Source: Amycolatopsis roodepoortensis (GTDB lineage Bacteria; Actinomycetota; Actinomycetes; Mycobacteriales; Pseudonocardiaceae). Taken from it: DNA of 64,000 nt. Location: positions 2,046,001 through 2,110,000 of the forward strand of contig NZ_JADBEJ010000005.1 in the NCBI RefSeq assembly GCF_014873915.1, written 5' to 3'. How positions within the stretch are numbered: position 1 is the first letter of the stretch; the number at the start of each line of letters is the position of its first letter. The notes under the pieces were generated by a model. That model did no database searches, had not been told where the DNA came from, and was given only the letters and a program-made list of their open reading frames with translations. The position numbers were made by a program, and so were the translations under genes. Below, in pieces: positions 60,445 to 64,000 of this stretch.

Positions 60445-61119
60445 CTACATCGAAGCCTCGTTCAGCTCGGCTAGCGTGATGACACCGTCGTGGAGCGCCC
60501 GGGTGACGAGCTGGCTCTTGGTGCGGGCTTCGCGCCCGACGTTCGAGTACTTCACGCGCACCCGGGCGATATGCGTGTCGACGGTCTTGACGGTGATGTG
60601 GAGTTTCGCGGCGACGAGTTCCTTGGAGGAGGCGGCGAACCATGCCCGCAGCACCTCGATCTCCCGAGGGGACAAACGTGGCCTGCCCGGGGAGTCGTCC
60701 GCGGCGAGCGCACCGGACAGCGACGGCGCCGTGTACGCCTGCCCGGCGGCGACGGCCCTGATCGCGGGTACGAGATGTCCCGGCCCCTCCCGTTTGGTCA
60801 GATACGCGAGCGCACCGAGATCGATGCACTTGATCGCGGTGGCGTTGTCCGCGTGCTGGGAGTACACGACCACGCGGCGTCCGCTCTCGACCAGGCGGCG
60901 CAGTTCGCCGAAGTCCGGTTTGCGCGGCACCAGTTCGAGATCGAAGATCACCACGTCGGCGTCCGCGCCGGGGCCGGCCCACACGTCGCCGAGGCGATCT
61001 CCGGCGTCGATGAGACCGATCGGCGGATCCGCCTGCTCACACCAGTACCGCACACCCGCCGCGATCGCGGCGTGGTCGTCCACGATCACCGCCGTGATCA
61101 GCTCTCCGCCGGCTGCCAT
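60445..61119 (-). CDS. NarL/LuxR-type response regulator
   Basis: 224 residues from ATG 61119, with GGAGG upstream, inside the end of the previous gene (22-bp overlap). Receiver: VIVDDHAAIAAG, phospho-Asp in VVIFDLELVPRKPDF, VVYSQHA, and Lys in AYLTKREG. LuxR HTH: LSPREIEVLRAWFAASSKELVAAKLHITVKTVDTHIARVRVKY in pieces. All phosphotransfer residues look intact. Partners are the two kinase-like proteins encoded upstream. Confidence 0.94.
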   Translation of the reverse strand: MAAGGELITAVIVDDHAAIAAGVRYWCEQADPPIGLIDAGDRLGDVWAGPGADADVVIFDLELVPRKPDFGELRRLVESGRRVVVYSQHADNATAIKCIDLGALAYLTKREGPGHLVPAIRAVAAGQAYTAPSLSGALAADDSPGRPRLSPREIEVLRAWFAASSKELVAAKLHITVKTVDTHIARVRVKYSNVGREARTKSQLVTRALHDGVITLAELNEASM

Positions 61120-62204
61120 TGGGCCTCCATCCAGACTGTTCCGTCTCCGTCGAAGATCTCGATCCGTACGTCCGGTGTGCCCGGCGTCGACGCGATCGGT
61201 TCGGCGCAGTCCGCGACCACGTTGACCGACACCAGCCCGGGGCTGCCGACCACGGTGACCCGCGCCCAGGATCCGGCCGTCGCCAGCGCGGTGAGCGCGG
61301 CGTCGGTGAGGTCGCGCCGGACGGCCACGGGCGGCACGGGCCACTGGCCGCGCACGTCCAGATCGACCTCGACGCCTTTGCGGTCGGCGATGTCCGCGCA
61401 ATGCCTCAGCTCGTGCAGCAGCGGGTTCTCCACCGCGTCGGTTTCGGCGAACAGCCGCCGCATCCGGGCCGCTTCGATCGCACATTCCCGCTGTACCAAG
61501 GGATCCGATGGTGCGAGCGAACCGTCCGCCAGCCCCGTCAGCAACGGCACGGCCGTGTCGCCGAGTTCGGTGAGCCGCTGCTTGCGGCGGCTGTGCGCGC
61601 CGGCCGCGACGGCCTCCGCGGTGCGCAATCGTTCCAGTTCCCGGGTGGCCTCGGCCGCCCGCGCGCCGATGCGGCCCAGCACGGCCGCGACCACGGCGAC
61701 GCACAGCGGAAGGCCGATCACCGTCACCGAACCGGTCACGAACCTGGCCAGCACGCCCCGGCTCACGTCGTGGAACAGCAGCAGGTTCGCCAAGGCGAGC
61801 GACTCGTGCGCCAGCAGGAAGGCCAGCATCGTCCGCAAAGGACGGTCGAGCAGGACGACGATGCCCGCCCAGTTGGCCGCGCCGAACAACCAGTCCACCG
61901 TGGTCGCCGTCTTGCCGTCCGGCAACGTCAGGTACGCCAGCGCGGACGCGGCCAGCACGAGGGCGACGGCGGGCCACCGCGCCGGGCCCCACGGCCGCCG
62001 CCGTACGACCAGCACCGCTTCCACGGCCAGGACCGCGCTCAGCGCGGCCAGTGCGGCGAACTGGGCGGCGGGCAGGTCGTGGGATTTCAGGCCCCGCACC
62101 AGATTGCTCGTCCCGAGCACGTCGACGGTCAGGATCGCGACGAGCAGCACGGCGATCCGCAGCCCGCGCCTCAGCTGGTCGTGGGTCGCTTCGCCGCCGT
62201 TCAT
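61098..62204 (-). CDS. NarL-type histidine kinase homologue lacking the phospho-acceptor His (pseudokinase)
   Basis: 368 residues from ATG 62204, which overlaps the upstream kinase stop (ATGA). Five to six membrane segments fill residues 15-180. A coiled coil (ARAAEATRELERLRTAEAV) leads to RLTELGDTAVPLL, which aligns with the H box SLHDTAATTL of the upstream kinase, with Gly in place of His. The C-terminal HATPase region (DLTDAALTALATAG) lacks clear N and G boxes. It should not autophosphorylate. It may instead be a sensor subunit that modulates the active kinase. Confidence 0.75.
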   Translation of the reverse strand: MNGGEATHDQLRRGLRIAVLLVAILTVDVLGTSNLVRGLKSHDLPAAQFAALAALSAVLAVEAVLVVRRRPWGPARWPAVALVLAASALAYLTLPDGKTATTVDWLFGAANWAGIVVLLDRPLRTMLAFLLAHESLALANLLLFHDVSRGVLARFVTGSVTVIGLPLCVAVVAAVLGRIGARAAEATRELERLRTAEAVAAGAHSRRKQRLTELGDTAVPLLTGLADGSLAPSDPLVQRECAIEAARMRRLFAETDAVENPLLHELRHCADIADRKGVEVDLDVRGQWPVPPVAVRRDLTDAALTALATAGSWARVTVVGSPGLVSVNVVADCAEPIASTPGTPDVRIEIFDGDGTVWMEAQWQPAES

Positions 62205-63292
62205 GCCGGCCACTTCAGCCGGACCACCGTGCCCGCCCCTTCGGCGGAGGTGATCGTCGCCGTGCCACCGACCCGGTTCATCCGGCCGTGCACCGACTCC
62301 CGCAGCCCGCGTCGCGCCGTCGCCTGGTCGGCGGCGAATCCCTTTCCCTCGTCGGAAATCTCGACCGAGAGCGCCTGCGCGTCGCCGCTCAACCGGACTC
62401 CCGCACGGTCCGTCCCGGCATGGCGGCGCACGTTGTTGAGCGCCTCCCGGACGGCTCCGGCGATCGCACCCGCCACCTCGGACGGCAACGAAAGCCGCGG
62501 CGGTACGTCGAGCTCGACGGTCAGGTGGCCGTTGTCGAGGTCCGCGCGGAGCAACTCGACGAGGTCGGCCTCCGGCGAGGTTCGCCCGTCGTCGAGGGAC
62601 CGCAGCCGGGCCAGGTCGCGGCGTGCCTGCGGGGCCAGCCAATCCGCGTCCGGGGGCACCTGCCCGAGACCGACCATCAACAGGGTGGTGGCCGCGGTGT
62701 CGTGCAACGAGTTCGCGAGCTCCCGTTCGCCGGCGCGGACCGCCGCCGCCACAGCGGCCTCCCGGCGCACCTGCTCGGCCTCGGCCGCCGTGCGATCGGC
62801 ACGTTCGGCGGCGCGGGTGACGAGCACCCAGGCCACCCTGGACATCGCCGCCATCGCCGGCACCCAGAGCTGCGACGCGGTCAGGCGGAGCCCGGCGGCG
62901 TCGAAGACGACGAGCATCCCGCCACCGGCGATCAGCGCCGCGAGGCCGCCGGTCAGCGGCGGGGTGTGCCATTGCCAGGTCACGCACGCGAAGACGACCA
63001 GGAGCCGGAGCCAGCCCGTGTTGCCATCCGCCTCGGCGTCGGTCCAGAAGACGGTGAGACACAAGCCCAGCAGCACCACCACGTCCACGGCGACCGGGGC
63101 CCGCCGCGGCCACCATCCCTGCGCACAGGTCCAGACCACGGCGACGGCGACCACCACGGCCGTGGCCGCGAACTCGTCGGGTGAGCTTCTGAGCAGGCCG
63201 ATCGCCGCTATGGGCGGCAAGGTCGCGACCCGCACGGCGACGGCGTACCGGCGTCCGAAGCCGGTCAGCAGCCGCCTGGCCTCCCCCGCCAC
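62201..63292 (-). CDS. NarL-type sensor histidine kinase
   Basis: 363 residues from GTG 63292. Six membrane segments (about 22-160), then the HisKA_3 dimerisation helix with ELANSLHDTAATTLLM (His197). HATPase follows: AVREALNNVRRHAG (N box), DEGKGF (G1) and GRMNRVGGTATI. Probably the only catalytically competent kinase of the operon. It is followed in tight overlap by the pseudokinase and regulator genes. Confidence 0.92.
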   Translation of the reverse strand: MAGEARRLLTGFGRRYAVAVRVATLPPIAAIGLLRSSPDEFAATAVVVAVAVVWTCAQGWWPRRAPVAVDVVVLLGLCLTVFWTDAEADGNTGWLRLLVVFACVTWQWHTPPLTGGLAALIAGGGMLVVFDAAGLRLTASQLWVPAMAAMSRVAWVLVTRAAERADRTAAEAEQVRREAAVAAAVRAGERELANSLHDTAATTLLMVGLGQVPPDADWLAPQARRDLARLRSLDDGRTSPEADLVELLRADLDNGHLTVELDVPPRLSLPSEVAGAIAGAVREALNNVRRHAGTDRAGVRLSGDAQALSVEISDEGKGFAADQATARRGLRESVHGRMNRVGGTATITSAEGAGTVVRLKWPA

Positions 63293-63440
63293 CCGCTACC
63301 TCGCCCACCGTCGAATCCGGCATACCTCGCGTGGGTGACGATACCGGCCGCCGACGTCGGGTTGTGCCGATTCCGGAGGACCGGGCCATGACTCCTCCTC
63401 GGTGAATTTCCACCGCCACCGCGCCACGGATCGGCGATCT

Positions 63441-63468
63441 CCCCCCCCCCCCCCCCCCCCCCCCCCCC
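63441..63468 (+). repeat. 28-nt poly-C tract
   Basis: Twenty-eight consecutive C residues, followed by GGCCCC, lie 41 nt before the ATG of the gene at 63510 and 148 nt upstream of the kinase start at 63292. It lies in the promoter region shared by the divergent genes. Such a tract can slip in replication and change promoter spacing; it is also a place where sequencing length is unreliable. Confidence 0.9.
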
Positions 63469-63509
63469 GGCCCCGAGATCGTCGAGATCACGTTCAGAAG
63501 GAGGACACC

Positions 63510-63926
63510 ATGGCCGAAACGACCATCGAGCCCAGCCCCGAACTGCGGGCGCTCGACCGGCTGGTGGGCACCTGGAAGGTGACCGGCGGAGCGGAAGGCA
63601 CCGTGCGGTACGAATGGATGCCAGGCGGATGCTTCCTGCTGCAACACGTCGATCTCGCCGAGTCCGGCGAGTCGATCACCGGGATGGAGGTCATCGGCAA
63701 CCTCGGCCCCTTCGGCGAGCCGCCGGGCAAGGACGTGGTCTCCCGGTTCTACGACTCGGCCGGGAACACCCTCGACTACACCTACGAACTCATCGGCGAC
63801 ACCCTGACCATCTGGGCCGGCGCGAAAGGCAGCCCCGCCTATTTCCCGGGCACGTTCGACGCCGAGGGCCCTTCTCTCACCGGAGATTGGGTGTACCGGA
63901 CGGAGGCGGCTACACCTCCACCATGA
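63510..63926 (+). CDS. DUF1579-like protein, C-terminus frameshifted
   Basis: 138 residues from ATG 63510, with a perfect AAGGAGG. Beta-barrel family marks: LDRLVGTWKVTGGAEGTVRYEWMPGG, then FLLQHVDL and a TGDWVY strand. The family normally ends in PGGGY...TMTR. Here the frame turns to RTEAATPPP, while the other frame reads PDGGGYTSTMTRI to a stop at 63937. One missing C near 63896 explains it: sequence error or a real mutation. Small lipocalin-like protein of unknown ligand; divergent from the kinase operon. Confidence 0.85.
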   Translation: MAETTIEPSPELRALDRLVGTWKVTGGAEGTVRYEWMPGGCFLLQHVDLAESGESITGMEVIGNLGPFGEPPGKDVVSRFYDSAGNTLDYTYELIGDTLTIWAGAKGSPAYFPGTFDAEGPSLTGDWVYRTEAATPPP

Positions 63927-64000
63927 CCCGGATCTGACCGCCACCCCGTCCGGCCGGGTGCGGCGCCTCCGCGGCGCCGTATCCGGGACCCGGGGCGATC

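Noticed and set aside
61098..63944. A single 948-codon frame on the minus strand
   Set aside because: Only its last 368 codons are protein-like (the pseudokinase). The rest is a shadow of the upstream kinase, intergenic poly-C and the DUF1579 gene.
1..64000. CRISPR array
   Set aside because: No regularly spaced direct repeats with unique spacers were found; the repeats seen are single palindromes or short clusters.

Overview
The window reads as the chromosome of a high-GC actinomycete of the Pseudonocardiaceae, most probably Amycolatopsis or a close relative. The basis is the G/C-rich third codon positions, many GTG starts, four-base ATGA/GTGA start-stop overlaps, and dense regulation (SARP, LAL-type LuxR, ECF sigma, PucR, EthA-like monooxygenase, DUF222/13E12 HNH protein, LAxTG surface protein). 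No rRNA, CRISPR array, integrase, transposase or PKS/NRPS gene was seen.

Layout. 1-4738: an accessory stretch (membrane HTH protein, Sel1-repeat protein, unknown genes, long gene-poor DNA) ending at the 3' end of a CAT-anticodon tRNA (4739-4815). 5038-9578: a phosphate/envelope module: secreted protein, VTC-domain protein, DUF4956 membrane protein, OmpR-type response regulator, sensor kinase and a small acidic secreted protein. Near-identical operator-like blocks stand at the same distance in front of the two operons. 9590-14248: NmrA-like reductase, CoA-transferase, FAD monooxygenase, MarR regulator and an ABC-2 permease. 14395-18608: an ECF sigma factor, an anti-sigma/Gls24 fusion, two more envelope-stress genes, a fasciclin lipoprotein and a membrane molybdopterin oxidoreductase. 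18900-26532: E. coli-type argininosuccinate synthase, a membrane protein, a PQQ-type sugar dehydrogenase, a thioester-domain surface protein, and an AraC/Fsr-like MFS pair.

26712-34262: the least familiar region. Two STAND ATPase regulators (an NB-ARC/TPR protein and a full AfsR-type SARP) flank a GT-B-like gene and an unknown partner. A 30-residue membrane peptide and a tandem-HTH protein follow. 34485-36607: a secreted lipase and a TetR regulator bracketed by two perfect 23-bp palindromes. 36643-41211: an SDR, hydrolase and EthA-like Baeyer-Villiger monooxygenase operon facing a PucR regulator. 41215-47506: an orphan EACC1-like gene, PEP-mutase-like enzyme, YjdF-like protein, amino-acid permease, secreted HExxH protein, NTF2-like/WYL-regulator pair and a broken XRE gene. 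47924-54752: a DUF222 HNH protein, and an MFS-NmrA-Dabb operon opposite a large LAL regulator.

54742-63937: extracytoplasmic proteins (beta-propeller lipoprotein, FG-GAP repeat protein, DUF3558-like protein), an IclR-like regulator, an aminoglycoside-phosphotransferase-fold protein, and a NarL-type three-gene signalling operon (kinase, histidine-less pseudokinase, regulator). The end holds a 28-nt poly-C tract in front of a frameshifted DUF1579 gene.

Most of the window is a chain of small divergent regulator/target pairs. The most unusual structure lies in the STAND/SARP region, the paired palindromes, the duplicated operator, the pseudokinase operon and the poly-C tract.
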